Of a stretch of 64,000 nt of DNA, positions 15,258-26,845 are shown piece by piece. Each line of letters starts with the position of its first letter. Positions within the stretch are counted from its first letter, which is position 1. The translations under genes and the position numbers were made by a program. The notes under the pieces are model-generated. The model saw only the letters and a list, made by a program, of their open reading frames with translations, did no database searches and had not been told where the DNA came from. Source of the stretch: Nymphaea colorata (lineage: Eukaryota > Streptophyta > Magnoliopsida > Nymphaeales > Nymphaeaceae); NCBI RefSeq assembly GCF_008831285.2, contig NC_045143.1, forward strand, positions 24,494,302 to 24,558,301, given 5' to 3'.

Positions 15258-16257
15258 TCTGACTTCTGCTATTCTTCTTTGTATCTTCCATTACTTTCAC
15301 CGGGATGACAGCATCAAAAGCTCCATTCTCAATTCCTGCTTCAATGCATTCTGCCCTCTCAGTGAGATCGATGAAAGACTTGATTGGAGCACTGGAAATG
15401 AGGCTCCTTAATGGTTGTGTCAAATTGTTTACGATCAATCCCAGTGCATGGGATTGAGAGATTCGGTCTCTCATCTTGTTGCAAGAAGACTTCCACCTTT
15501 GAATAAAATCTCTCACCTTTTCACCTGGCCTCTGTTTTAGATAGCATAATGTGGTGATCGTTGGTGTAGTTTCAACGTTTTGAATGAACCTTTCAATGAA
15601 AAGGTTGATTAATATGTCAAAATTTTTCAATTCCATTGGGTTGATATGTTCCCGATACCATTGTGCTGCAATTCCTTCTAGGCTTCTGGGGAAACATCGA
15701 AAGAGGGCCCTATGATTGTGGCGAAATTTGTAGCATTCAGTAAAGAACATGGCCAAATGTGCCTTTGGGTCTCCATGGCCATCAAATTTGATAAATTCCT
15801 TGGGCAAGTTTTTTATGTGTTTGTCATTTTCGAAGCTTTCGTAGAAATCTTCGCAAGTGAAATTCCTCTTATTCTTGCCTTTAAGTTGTACTGCATTTAA
15901 TTTCTTTTCAACTTCCTGGATTTTTGTTTTCCAGGATTCTCCCTTCTTCTTTTTCTTGGGAGTTTTCGGTTCTTCCTCACTATTAGATTCTGTTGTAGCA
16001 TCTTCAGAAGAGTCTGAACTGCTTGATGAGTACTTTCTTATTTTCTTCCCTTTCTTTTTGGCTTTTTCTGCCTGGGCTTGTTCTTCATTGAACATGATCA
16101 TGTATTTCCGGAATCTTCTGTATTCCTTAAATTCTGGGTCATTTATTTCCAGCTTGGGAGGTGTTTCTGAGGAGGATTCTTCTCCCCTGTCTCCTATAAA
16201 AGGTTGATCGAGCTCCATTTCACTCCTTCTCCTGCTTTGGCTTCTGGTTTCAACCAT
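15211..16257 (-). CDS. Element 1 Gag (capsid part)
   Basis: Gag forms the virus-like particle. I start it at MVETRSQSRRR (16257) rather than the upstream ATG at 16272, because element 2 has the same MVETRSQ preceded by unrelated residues. The N-terminal third is low-complexity: SSSSSDSSEDATTESNSEEE followed by a lysine run and a likely coiled region. The retrotransposon gag domain follows, with FRHNHRALFRCFPRSLEGIA and AQWYREHINPMELKNF, then LKQRPGEKVRDFIQRW. The frame is open for 348 codons and ends NIMASLQERKV. The zinc knuckle lies in the next frame. Confidence 0.9.
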   Translation of the reverse strand: MVETRSQSRRRSEMELDQPFIGDRGEESSSETPPKLEINDPEFKEYRRFRKYMIMFNEEQAQAEKAKKKGKKIRKYSSSSSDSSEDATTESNSEEEPKTPKKKKKGESWKTKIQEVEKKLNAVQLKGKNKRNFTCEDFYESFENDKHIKNLPKEFIKFDGHGDPKAHLAMFFTECYKFRHNHRALFRCFPRSLEGIAAQWYREHINPMELKNFDILINLFIERFIQNVETTPTITTLCYLKQRPGEKVRDFIQRWKSSCNKMRDRISQSHALGLIVNNLTQPLRSLISSAPIKSFIDLTERAECIEAGIENGAFDAVIPVKVMEDTKKNSRSQNAPANIMASLQERKV

Positions 16258-16439
16258 AAAGCGGATGTTCACCTTGCAAAAGAAAAATTGAAAATGTTAG
16301 GATGTGAATTAATGAAAGATGACAAATTTTAATTGCATATTGAAAGAAAGATGAGAATGACAAAACTTGACAAAGTTTAACATAACTTGACAAAACTTGA
16401 CAAATTTTGGCTTAATGACAATGAACTAGACATGACAAT

Positions 16440-17516
16440 TTAGGACAGAAGGATAGATGAGCGGACTTTATCCCACCATTTTACATATTCGGGACCCATT
16501 CCTGGACCAAGGACAAGATACAAGTGAGCAAATGATTCCCAACGTTGCTGAGCATAGGTGTATATCCCGGACCACTCTTCAGTGTCTAGTTCACACTCCA
16601 CAATGGCTCCTTCCGACTCAATTGGATATGCATTTCTCTGACGCAGTGAGAATTGCTTGATGCAACGCTCTGGATGATATTTGATTATGAAAAACGGTCC
16701 CAATAGCAGACTTCCTCTGACTGGGTTGAAAGTGTATCTTGACTTGATGACCTCTCGATCAAAGAAGTCCCAAATGATGGTGGAGTCATCAACTTCCTCC
16801 ATCTTTGTGCGGTAGTGCTCCATACTGGATAACTGACTGTCTGTGTTTTGAAAATGACATGATTGTGGCCCCGCTTGTTTGTAGAACCATGCTTGCAGTG
16901 CAAAGACACATCCTTCTATCGAGTCTGCATCTCCAATTGAAAATTTGACCAACCCTTTGTAAAGGAATGCCAAGGCTGCCATTGCTATGAAAATGTGACG
17001 GACTTTGACATGCCCCCATTTTCTGAAGAGGCGAGCTATGCGGAAATCCATTATGTGTTCTTCATTATTGAAGAAGATAAGACCCATGGTACAAGTCACC
17101 ATGGAGTTTTTGTACTTGTCTGCAACACTTCTAGATAATGACGCTGGGTTGACAAATTGGGAGTATATTTCACCAAGCTCTTGTAGTTGAAGATATTGAT
17201 GTCCATCTTTCTCTAGAAAAGGCCAACTCCTTTTCCCTGTGAGTTTACGAATCACTTCTAGAGTTTTGACTTGACCTTGGTTTACAAGGAACTGGTCTTC
17301 AATTGGACATCTTGGGTCACCTTTTGGTTCTGGCAAACCCATAATGTTGGAGAACTCATCAAGAGTGATTGTCATTTCACCCCATGGAAACCAGAATGTG
17401 TTGGTCCTTGGGTTCCAACTTTCAGCAGTTGCATAGATTAGATTGCCATTGATAGGTTGTATGGCAAGACTGACTGCATCTTCAAGACCGCAATCCTCTA
17501 AGTGATCCGGGAACAT
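16440..17516 (-). CDS. Element 1 ORF1: plant mobile domain (PMD) protein
   Basis: An extra ORF upstream of gag, 358 codons from the ATG at 17516. WNPRTNTFWFPWGEMTITLD and EFSNIMGLPEPKGDPRC match the plant mobile domain hallmark (W-x-P-x-T-x-T-F, G-E-M-T-I-T-L, GLP). Later segments RIARLFRKWGHVKVRHIFIA and WWDKVRSSI fit its C-terminal half. The PMD is known in the cellular MAIN/MAIL proteins and in some gypsy and Mutator elements; its role in the element is unknown. The original N-terminus probably begins at 17651 (MDSESIFPYDHILFG), since element 2 shares FPYDHILFG. A TAG at 17549-17547 (codon 35) now separates it, so the full protein is likely truncated. Confidence 0.8.
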   Translation of the reverse strand: MFPDHLEDCGLEDAVSLAIQPINGNLIYATAESWNPRTNTFWFPWGEMTITLDEFSNIMGLPEPKGDPRCPIEDQFLVNQGQVKTLEVIRKLTGKRSWPFLEKDGHQYLQLQELGEIYSQFVNPASLSRSVADKYKNSMVTCTMGLIFFNNEEHIMDFRIARLFRKWGHVKVRHIFIAMAALAFLYKGLVKFSIGDADSIEGCVFALQAWFYKQAGPQSCHFQNTDSQLSSMEHYRTKMEEVDDSTIIWDFFDREVIKSRYTFNPVRGSLLLGPFFIIKYHPERCIKQFSLRQRNAYPIESEGAIVECELDTEEWSGIYTYAQQRWESFAHLYLVLGPGMGPEYVKWWDKVRSSILLS

Positions 17517-17651
17517 ACACCGAACAGTTGGGTACCATGAAAGATACTATTGAGGTAGGTAGACTCCACTTGGGATGATGCAAAGTCCGGATCGGCCTTG
17601 ACATGACCCGAATAGGATGTGGTCATATGGGAAGATACTTTCTGAGTCCAT

Positions 17652-18422
17652 CTAGACAAGAGAAGGTATTAGACTTTGACATGGATTGACCCAATAGAGA
17701 CTTGAGAAGAGTTTTGACATTGAGTTTGGACATGGACTTAGAGGCAAAGTAAAACATCACATGCATCCAAACAAACAGTTAATGAAAAATTGATAATGCA
17801 ATTCCTAGGACTCTTGCCTATATGCATTATTTTGAAAATTGGTCTTGGAACCTATGGAAAATAAATGGGTAAATGGTTCTTTATTTATCCAAAATTTATG
17901 GTATACCTATATACCAAATTTATGGTACTGGTATAGACTCCTCCAAGGGTTTTCTAGATTTGGGCTCTCCATTTCTCCTTGTTCACCCATCGATATACCG
18001 GGACTATTGTCCGTTTTGGTACTAATGGGGGGACTTCTCAGTCCAATTGGGTGGTCCAGTTGTAAGGCTATATCTTGGACTAATGTCCTAGAAATAGCCC
18101 GACAACATGATGACCGGGATATGATATAGGTAAGGATTTGTTTTTCAAAATTCATGAGAAGATGTAAAATAGATGGCTCTATTGCATACATTCCTAAGAG
18201 ATAGATTTGAAATTTTGAGAGCATACATGGGCTGCATACAATCCTTAAATTGAGGAGGGGTAGGATAAATTGAAATGAAAGAGGTTAATGAAATCTCCTC
18301 AATGTACACTACATGATGTCGGTATGCATTTTTGCGAATTTTTTTTTTGTGCAATTGATGTCCGACATTGGTGAAAATAACTCATATATGACCCAAATAA
18401 GTCCTTAGACAAACAATGACGG
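17652..18422 (-). other. Element 1 leader between PBS and ORF1
   Basis: About 0.8 kb of leader. Bases 17870-18160 hold a block (CCATCGATATACCGGGACTA... ACAACATGATGACCGGGATA) with a counterpart at 49690-49830 of element 2, so the leader is conserved between the two elements. No coding frame is recognised. Confidence 0.5.
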
Positions 18423-18440
18423 GTCCCACCGGGTGTGCCA
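18423..18440 (-). other. Element 1 primer-binding site (candidate)
   Basis: On the element strand TGGCACACCCGGTGGGAC begins two bases inside the 5' LTR. The TGG start pairs with a tRNA CCA end. The matching tRNA was not determined; the equivalent site of element 2 is TGGCGACCATGATGGGAC. Confidence 0.6.
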
Positions 18441-18442
18441 TC

Positions 18443-21400
18443 TGTTCGCACCCCACCCCTTTTTCAAGGAGGTCGAAATGCGAGTCAGCAAAATTCTTTT
18501 AAAATTTGGGGTTTTGAGAAAATTTTCAAGAGAAAGGGATCCGCCCATCGGTACGAGGTCCAACCGTTCCTGCCGCCTTTAACAGGGGTAATTAGACCAA
18601 GGACTAAGAATCATTTGGATCATATACGAGTTATTGATGCAAATCCTATATGCTTATGCATTGAGGTTTTTGGATTCAAGAACCGAAATTCATTTTTTGA
18701 ATAAATGAATTTGAATATTGGGGATTTCCAAGTTGGTTTAAAAACCTTTGTTTTGGTGTTATTTGAAACACATAATTCTTGAGGATTTTGAAGATTTGGA
18801 ATTGAGTTCTTTGTTGTGAACTCTAGATGATGATGATCATCTTATGATCAAAATTGATTTTGAACTCTTCTTTTGTCAAATCATGTGATTTGTAGAATTC
18901 ATTCTTTTGAAAGAACATAGGTTCCAAATTGTTAGAAAATATGTTGTTTTTCAAATGCACTTTGGCCAAAAGATTATGAATGCATTGCTTGTGTTTTCTT
19001 TTGAAATTAAGTGAGGTTTACAAATTCTAATTGCAATATGACTTGGTCACTTTTTGCAACTCAAATTTGAATCACTTAATTTCTTCAGAATGTGTATGTG
19101 GTGCTATTGATTTTGAGTGAAAGTGAATGCATGAAACGAGAAGGGAAACTATATGGAACATTCATTCTTCACTCTCTCATAATCTCTCAAGATTCATTCA
19201 TATGAAACATACATTCTTCACTCTCTCATAATCTCTCAAAATCCATATTGCACGTCATACAATCTATGCATGAAGATTGATTAAAATGTAGGACTTTCTC
19301 TATATGTGCTCATTATATGATTAAGCACATGAATTAGAGATATAGTCCATAAGCTTGAGGCTTGACATAAAATTATCAATATGATGAAAATATATAAATG
19401 ATGTCAGTTTAATCTTTGAAATGGATGGGAGACATGGATGACGTCCACTTTTGTCTCAAAATAGCTAAAAATCAGACCTTGTGTTGATTTAAATAGCTGA
19501 AAATTGTAGACATTGATTCCAATAAGGACTTGTTTCTTAGAAACAATGAGTTTTTCAAATCTATTCAAATTCCAGATTTCATAGTGATGAAATCATCAAC
19601 TCCTTTGGATAATTCTAGGATGGTTGGTATTTCAAATATGTAAATTTTGATATTCTTAAACCAATTCCTATGAAACATGGTCTGATTTCAACGACATACA
19701 TACATCTTACGTATGGGTTTGCTGAAATTAAGTAAAAATGAAATGAAAATGATTTCATAGCCTTGCATTATGAAAATCAATCAAAACGATCATCCTTCTT
19801 AAAAACCAGTTTGGAAACGTATTCCAACCTGATTTTAAGAGAAGAAAAATGATTTTCAACAAAAGATTGGACACATGTATGTATATATATAACAACGTAT
19901 ATATATATACATACCTTACTCTTCAAAATGAAATTTTATCAAGGACCGCATGACTCATGAATCATGATCATTCATGGCTGGGTTCTTTTATGTAGGAAGA
20001 TTGAAAACTTGTTTCAAATCTTCCCTACTACCCTTGATCAATTAAACTGAAAGACATGAATCAAAATGCCTGTGAATAAGAAAGAAAATAAAACAATGCC
20101 CAAGCTTATTCGTCCATCATTTCGCCACGCAAGGGTGGATCACATTCATAAAAACGTATCCATCCCTTATAGGCATTTTCATCATACATGGTGCAGCAAA
20201 ATCACTCTCTCACCGTGGGATTCTCTCATGGTAGGGAGTTCAAAATGGTATTAAGTTGGTTCCTTTGAAAGGGACGTGGCCTTGGGGCCCATTTCAAAAT
20301 TTGATACTTGGGTTCATATTTAAGAAAAACCGACATATGTATGCATTATGCATTAACATGTACATTGAAGCGTAGATTTCCTTTAGCTGGACATCATTCT
20401 CAGCCGTAGGCAAATGAAAATAAACCCTCCCACGAATTGCTGGAATTAAAATAAATCAACAATAAGCTAAAGTAGAAGAGAAGTGAGTTAAGATCACATA
20501 CCTTGCGGTCGGTCTTGATGTTTGTCCTTCGTCTTCACCTGTTTTCTAACTCAAGCAATCCTAAGCAAGAATCCAACCGTGGATTCAAGCTTAGCAAAGC
20601 TAGAATAAGAATAGCTTAATTGCTGGAATTTAGAGTGGTAAAGAGGGCTTCTCACCTCAAAATCCTAAGTAAGGGTTCACTCTTCTCTCTTCCTTGGCTT
20701 CTCCCTCCTAGCTCCTTGGCTGCAGCAATTTGATAGAATGCTCCAAAATTCGTCCTCCCCCTTGGTGGCCAAAGGGAGGTTTATATAGAGGAGGAGGTGG
20801 GTTCAACAACCTTCTTAACTCACCTTGGGAACTTGCTTAAGACCTTGGGGACTTGTAAAATGAGTTAAATAGGCTTAAAGGCTCTAATTGACCATTTCTC
20901 AGCCCATTTCCACAAGCTAGGTGGGCTGGGCTAGGTTTGGTCAACATGGGTTCAGACCTAGGTGACCATCTTGACCAAAATTTTGGATGAAAATGCCCTT
21001 GCACAGGGTTTTGCCCTTATTTTGTACTATTTATTTATTTTTGTTTGAAATCGAGCTTGTAAGGTTAAAACCTAGTTACTAAGCTCCAAATGCCATTGAA
21101 TTATGATAATTCAATATAAATTTTAATAAAATTCAAAAATTTTATCAAATTTGGTTCGAAAAGGGTCTTTTCGTCCAAAACTTGATTGAAAATGGATTTC
21201 AACTGAATCAAACTTTCACTTGAGAAATTCAATTTAAATTTGGTATTTGATTCATGCATTTGACAAATTCAAATGTTTATTTGCCTTTCATAACCAATTT
21301 AGGCTTTTTAATCTTAAGTTGACCGCAGAAGGGCAAAATTGTCCAAATTGATCAATTTGGACCAATTGACCAAAGTCAAGCTCATTTGTGAGTTGTTTGA

Positions 21401-22180
21401 CTTATTTGAGGTAATTTGATAAATTTGGGTCAGAAAGCTCTTAATTGAGCTAAATTGTACTTTGACTGAGTTTAGTCAAAGTGGGTTTGGTTCGGTCAAA
21501 GTCTATTTTCGTCCATTAATTGGATCATGAGACAGACTTACGTTTTGACTGTGTTGAGCCTGTGGTGACCGAACCTAGCTGGAATTGGCACCACATTTGA
21601 GTGCACCCGGGTCAAACCTACTTGGATTAAGTAGGTTAGGTGAGTTTGACCAGTCTAGTAATTGCTTCCTTGAAAATGATTTTTTTTTTAAGGAGGACTG
21701 GTTAAAGAAGAGAGAGAGACATAAATGTCTCTCTTTTCCTAGGTTTCTCCTTTATTTCTTCTTGAAAATGACTTTTCTTCAATTAATTTGAGAGAAAATA
21801 TTTATTTATTATTTTTTTTACATGGAGGGGTGTGGCCCCTGGGGGGGCTCTTGACCACACGGGCTAGGTGGGGCCCACACGTGGGTCCACGTAGCATTCT
21901 AGACTGAATTAGATCCAATTCTTGGATCTAAGTCAAAATTGCATTTTGCAATTGGATTTGGATTTCAAATGACATTTGCAATTGGATTTGGATTTCAAAT
22001 GACATTTGCAATTGGATTTGGTCTCAGAATCCTGCATCGGATTCGTGTCTCGGTTAAATTCACATTTGAATCTAATTGTTCTTTAGATTCGAAATTGGCT
22101 TTGAAATTGTAAATTTTCACAATTCTTTTGTGAAATTTTCAGATTGCTTCAATTTGATGTGAAAATTTGGGGTGTTAACA
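18443..22180 (-). repeat. Element 1 5' LTR (right copy)
   Basis: 3738 bp, the promoter-bearing LTR of this minus-strand element. It begins TGTTAACACC at 22180 and ends GGTGCGAACA at 18443. It differs from the left copy mainly by two short tandem-repeat units (near 20700 and 21990) and scattered substitutions. Confidence 0.93.
20780..20787 (-). promoter_or_regulatory. Candidate TATA box of element 1 5' LTR
   Basis: TATATAAA on the minus strand within CTCTATATAAACC. It is preserved in both LTR copies (7706-7713 on the left). It would place transcription start near 20750 and give a U3 of about 1.4 kb. Confidence 0.5.
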
Positions 22181-22264
22181 GTGTGTCATAAAACAAATAC
22201 TACAATTGCATTATTATAGTATGATTTGTCAGACTGCTTGTCCCTTCTGATTAAACACCTTTTT
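22181..22264 (+). repeat. Tandem array resumed right of element 1
   Basis: GTGTGTCATAAAACAAATAC and the following TGATTAAACACC belong to the 170-bp unit seen at 3530-5385. It confirms that element 1 is inserted in the array. Confidence 0.75.
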
Positions 22265-22364
22265 NNNNNNNNNNNNNNNNNNNNNNNNNNNNNNNNNNNN
22301 NNNNNNNNNNNNNNNNNNNNNNNNNNNNNNNNNNNNNNNNNNNNNNNNNNNNNNNNNNNNNNNN
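22265..22364. other. Assembly gap (100 N)
   Basis: Exactly 100 N, the usual placeholder for a gap of unknown size. It falls inside the tandem array, so array length here is not known. Bases 22365-22544 after it are AT-rich with nothing recognisable. Confidence 0.99.
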
Positions 22365-23726
22365 TTTCAAGAATCTTTTAAAATTTTATAGATTTCAGCA
22401 CTCGGAGCATATCCATATGTCACTGGACGTGTAAAATATTTACATGTATCTTGGAAAGTTTCCCTAAAAATTGAGAATAATCATTAAAAGGGGAATGTGC
22501 CTGAAAATATGTAATCGATAATGTTTGGTCTATAGTAAATAAAATTATTCTCTTATCACTGTCTTTGTGACTGCTGGGATGCTCTGGATTAAATTCATTT
22601 CAACTGTTTTTTCTTGCTTGAGTTTGTATGAATACCGTTGTCTATCATAAGAAAGTGATTTCTCGTGTATTTGTCTTTTTTACTGGTGGATATTATGGAT
22701 TAAATCATATCACAACTGTCTTTTCTTGCTTTAGTTATACGAATACCGTTGGTCTATTGTAATAAAAATGATGCTCTTGTCACCATGTTTTCTTTACAGA
22801 TTGATGGTTGGATTAAATTCATTTCGCAATGTGTGTTTTTGCTTGAGTTTGTATGAATACCCTGAAGATGTTGAAACTCCTTCCTCTTTCCTCTAACTCG
22901 GTTTTCGTTGGCCCATCAGTCTTGATATGTGGGGACAGATTGAATTGCAAATGGTCAATTTGTTATAGGTTATTACAAATGGACATCAAATGCAATTTAG
23001 CTACTCTACCTTGTGAAATGAAATTTAAATTTAGCTAATCAGTTTTGTTGAAAAAGAAGAAATACTCTAGCTATAAGCCACATATTAGACAAATAAGAAA
23101 CCATAAGGACTCACTGATCTCTCAACAATTTGATTTACGTTCTCATTCTAAGACATTCAATAATACCCATCATGTATATTATATTCTCACTATAGCGATA
23201 ATTTCTCTTATAACAATATGACAAATTTGTAAAATTATTGGTATTTGATTTTTTTTAATGTTTTAAAGCAAGAAAAATGATAATGTTGAGATGCCATTAA
23301 AAATTTAAAACAAATAATTCTTAAAAAACATGAATGACTGTCTTGAAAAAAAAAGAAGGGCCACTATCAATAGACTTTAGGGAGTCTAAGTGTTGTCCCA
23401 ATGATAAGGATCTTGGGTATTGCACCTTAATGTAGGCCATGGTGAAGTTGAATGATTTTGGGCCAAGCAAAATGGGAGCTTTTTTGCTTAATATATAAAT
23501 AGCGAGAGAGAGAGTAAAAGTAGAGAAATCTAAACGGAGGGGAGAAAAGGTGGGTGTGGGAGAAGACAAGAACCAGTCCAGTTGAACTCATAATGGCACC
23601 CTAATCTCAAAATCAATATTGTTCCTCAATACCATTAGGATAGCACCCTCCAAGAATCAAACTGAAGACATGGCTGTAACACACTGCCTGACCCAATTGT
23701 TGTCCTACCCATCATTTGTATAAAAG

Positions 23727-23960
23727 GGGTTGAAAGAGACAGAAAGAGAGGGGGGGCTTAAAAAAGATAAAAGATAAAAAAGAGGTAAAATAAAGAGAGA
23801 GAAAGAAAGAGATTTTAAAAAAGGGAGAGAAAGAACTGAAGTGAGAGAGAGAGAGAGAAAAGAAAAATTTTAGAGGGAGAGATCTAAAAAGAATGACAAA
23901 TCAGAGAGAGAGAAAGAAAAATAGGAGAGAGAAATAGAAAGATTAAAAGAGAGATTTTGC
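23727..23960 (+). repeat. Purine-rich GA tract, copy A
   Basis: Long run of AGAG/AAAG motifs, with its counterpart at 36483-36745 in copy B. Low-complexity, non-coding. Confidence 0.8.
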
Positions 23961-24450
23961 GTTTTTGAATCCTTTTCCTGAATGGAAATTAGGATTAACG
24001 AGTTTGGAAAATAATTTAAATGTTATAACAACTTTATTACAGTTGTTGTAGGTCAGTGAGAAACTTAAGCTCATAAAGAAATAGTCTAAGCAAAGTCTCC
24101 AAAGCCTTTAATTTCAAGAGTTTTAAATGTTTTGAAACTATCAAAAAAATCTTTGTATGCATGTGTAAATAGTAAAGAAGACATCCTATCTAATCTTCGG
24201 AATTACGAGAAGACGCCCCTCCCATCGTTAGGTATAAGATGAAGCCTAGAAAATGAGGAAGAATCGTCTACTCTAGAAGTAGATGAAGGAAGTTCCCCCC
24301 CCCCCGTTCCTCTTGTACTCCAATCTCTTCGAAGGAGCATTTCTAAAGGAAACTCACTCTTTTGGGATTGCTAATATAATGACAAATAAATGGTTTATCA
24401 AGAGAAGAAGGATACAAAGGTGGCTAAAGTAGTGGTCTAAAACTAATAGT

Positions 24451-25846
24451 ATGGTATGTATTAATCTTGAACATGACCAGATAAAAGGTACCGATCTTGA
24501 ATCTGACTTCCTCCCTTGATAATGAATGAGCATGTAAACTTTTGTTGGCGAAACTGCAATAAAAGTCTTACAATAAAACAGAAGGTTTATGGATTTTTGA
24601 TGAACGACAAAGCTATGTGACAGCTTCAATAGGATTTTGGCGGAGCTTTCTTGATGTGGTTCAATACCAGAGACTCTAAACAATTTGTTAATGAGAAAAA
24701 GAAAAAAAAATAAATTGCAGTAACACATGAATGTTAAGGGATTGGATTGAAATAAAATCTCATGTTACCATATCAAATTTATCAGATATTCATAATTCCA
24801 ATTCAAATTTGGATTTAAATACGAAGGAAGAAAAATCCATGCCGTATCCACATTCAAATTTTATTTAAATTCAAATTTCAAATTTGATTTTAGATTTACA
24901 TCCACACCTGAATCCAACTTTTAAATACAAGAGCCAAAACCACATTACGATATGTTAAGAATGCAAAGATATTCAAAACGTATAAGTTGGGTATATGGTA
25001 ATTCATTTGAAATTGAATTCAAAAGGAAACCTGAATCGGAATATGATGGGATATTTAGTTAAAACAGAACCCAAATTCGAACCCAATGAAAAGTCATTTC
25101 TTAAATATAAATCCCATTCAATTTTTTTAGTTGAAGTGTTACTTTTTTCTTATTTATGGTATGTATTAATGTTGAACCTGACCAGATAAAAGGTACCGAT
25201 CTTGAATCTGACTTCCTCCCTTGATAATGAATGAGCATGTAAGCTTTTGTTGGCCAAACTGCAATAAAACAGAAGGTTTATGGATTTTTGATGAACGACA
25301 AAGCTATGTGACAGGTTCAATAGGATTTTGGCGGAGCTTTCTTGATGTGGTTCAGTACCAGAGACTCTAAACAATTTGTTAATGAAAAAAAGAAAAAAAA
25401 ATAAATTGCAGTAACACATGAATGTTAAGGGATTGGATTGAAATAAAATCTCATGTTACCATATCAAATTTATCAGATATTCATAATTCCAATTCAAATT
25501 TGGATTTAAATACGAAGGAAGAAAAATCCATGCCGTATCCACATTCAAATTTTATTTAAATTCAAATTTCAAATTTGATTTTAGATTTACATCCACACCT
25601 GAATCCAACTTTTAAATACAAGAGCCAAAACCACATTACGATATGTTAAGAATGCAAAGATATTCAAAACGTATAAGTTGGGTATATGGTAATTCATTTG
25701 AAATTGAATTCAAAAGGAAACCTGAATCGGAATATGATGGGATATTTAGTTAAAACTGAACCCAAATTCGAACCCAATGAAAAGTCATTTCTTAAATATA
25801 AATCCCATTCAATTTTTTTAGTTGAAGTGTTACTTTTTTCGTATTT
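24451..25846 (+). repeat. Tandem duplication, unit about 705 bp (copy A only)
   Basis: ATGGTATGTATTAATCTTGA at 24451 starts a block repeated from 25156. The second copy ends at about 25846 and lacks about 13 bp near AATAAAAGTCTTAC. The two are almost identical. Copy B has one unit only (about 53530-54215), so this duplication is private and recent. Confidence 0.85.
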
Positions 25847-26435
25847 CATATCAACTAACTTTTTCAGAGTATTGAATGTGCATTCAAATTCATTACTTCA
25901 AAATAGATGTGAATACATACATGAGGTTGCTTCTACAGAATTTTTACTACAACAAAAATACAAAAAATCAATAATTAGTTCTTACAGTTTTAAAAAATTG
26001 TTATATGAATGATTATGTTATGATTTGAAGACAAACAAATAAATGAATATGAGATGTTGCACAAATCCGGATAGATGAATTCTCCTGAACAAATACTGCA
26101 CCCGTTAACACGAAGCTAAGCAGAGATATATAGTGGAGAATTATCAGGCCAACCTCCAAATAACTGAATCATCTAACCACCACCTTTGACATTTCATAAT
26201 GAAAAAATAAATGCAAAAGTTCAAAACTGAAGTGGCTGAACTTGGCAATAGTAAAGAAACAAAAATATTTGTTGACAAGTTTCCGAATGCTCCAGCTTCT
26301 GACACATGCAGTGCATTAGGCAATCACCTCCCCTACCTCAAAAAAAAGAAAGAAAGAAAAAAAGAAGCAAAAAGAGAAAGTTGGGTTGGGGGGAGGAGGA
26401 GGTGGAGTCATTTCCACCCTTGAGGGAGTCGAGCA

Positions 26436-26814
26436 TAGGCATGGGCCAGCATGATCAGACCCGGCCCGGCCCGGTAACGTTGTGGGCCGGGTATCAGACA
26501 TTACATGCAGCCCGTCACGGGCCCGGTAGGCCCAACAATTTTTTATCTTTAATTTTTAAATACATTTTGAAGTCTGTTTCCTTTGTAAAGGTTTCAAAGT
26601 TTCAAAATTTGAAAGTTTGCTTTAGTCTTTGTTTTCTTCCTTCGCCATCGGCGTCTCACCTGGCTGCATCGCCATCATCGCACCTCCCGGCTTGCGCGGC
26701 CGTGCCTACCATGCCATCACCAATTTGTTGCCTCTTGTTCCATATCCAAACCATTTGTCATCATCCTACTACTGCTCGGCTTGAGGACTCATCGATTCCA
26801 CTGTCACGGGTCTC

Positions 26815-26845
<31 letters not shown>

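Larger units (their letters stand above)
5386..22180 (-). mobile_element. Element 1: Tat/Ogre-like Ty3/gypsy LTR retrotransposon
   Basis: A complete 16.8-kb element in minus orientation. The LTRs (5386-9084 and 18443-22180) start TGTTAACACC and end GGTGCGAACA on the element strand, and the insertion is flanked by a perfect 5-bp duplication GTGTG (5381-5385, 22181-22185). On the element strand the order is 5' LTR, PBS, ORF1 with a plant mobile domain, gag with zinc knuckle, aspartic protease, RT, RNase H, a second RNase H, integrase, PPT, 3' LTR. RT-RH before integrase defines Ty3/gypsy. The second RNase H, large size and ORF upstream of gag are known of the Tat/Ogre lineage. LTR identity is about 98% by hand over sampled stretches, so the insertion is fairly recent, but gag-pol is broken by several frameshifts and stops. 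It landed in the 170-bp tandem array. Confidence 0.95.
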
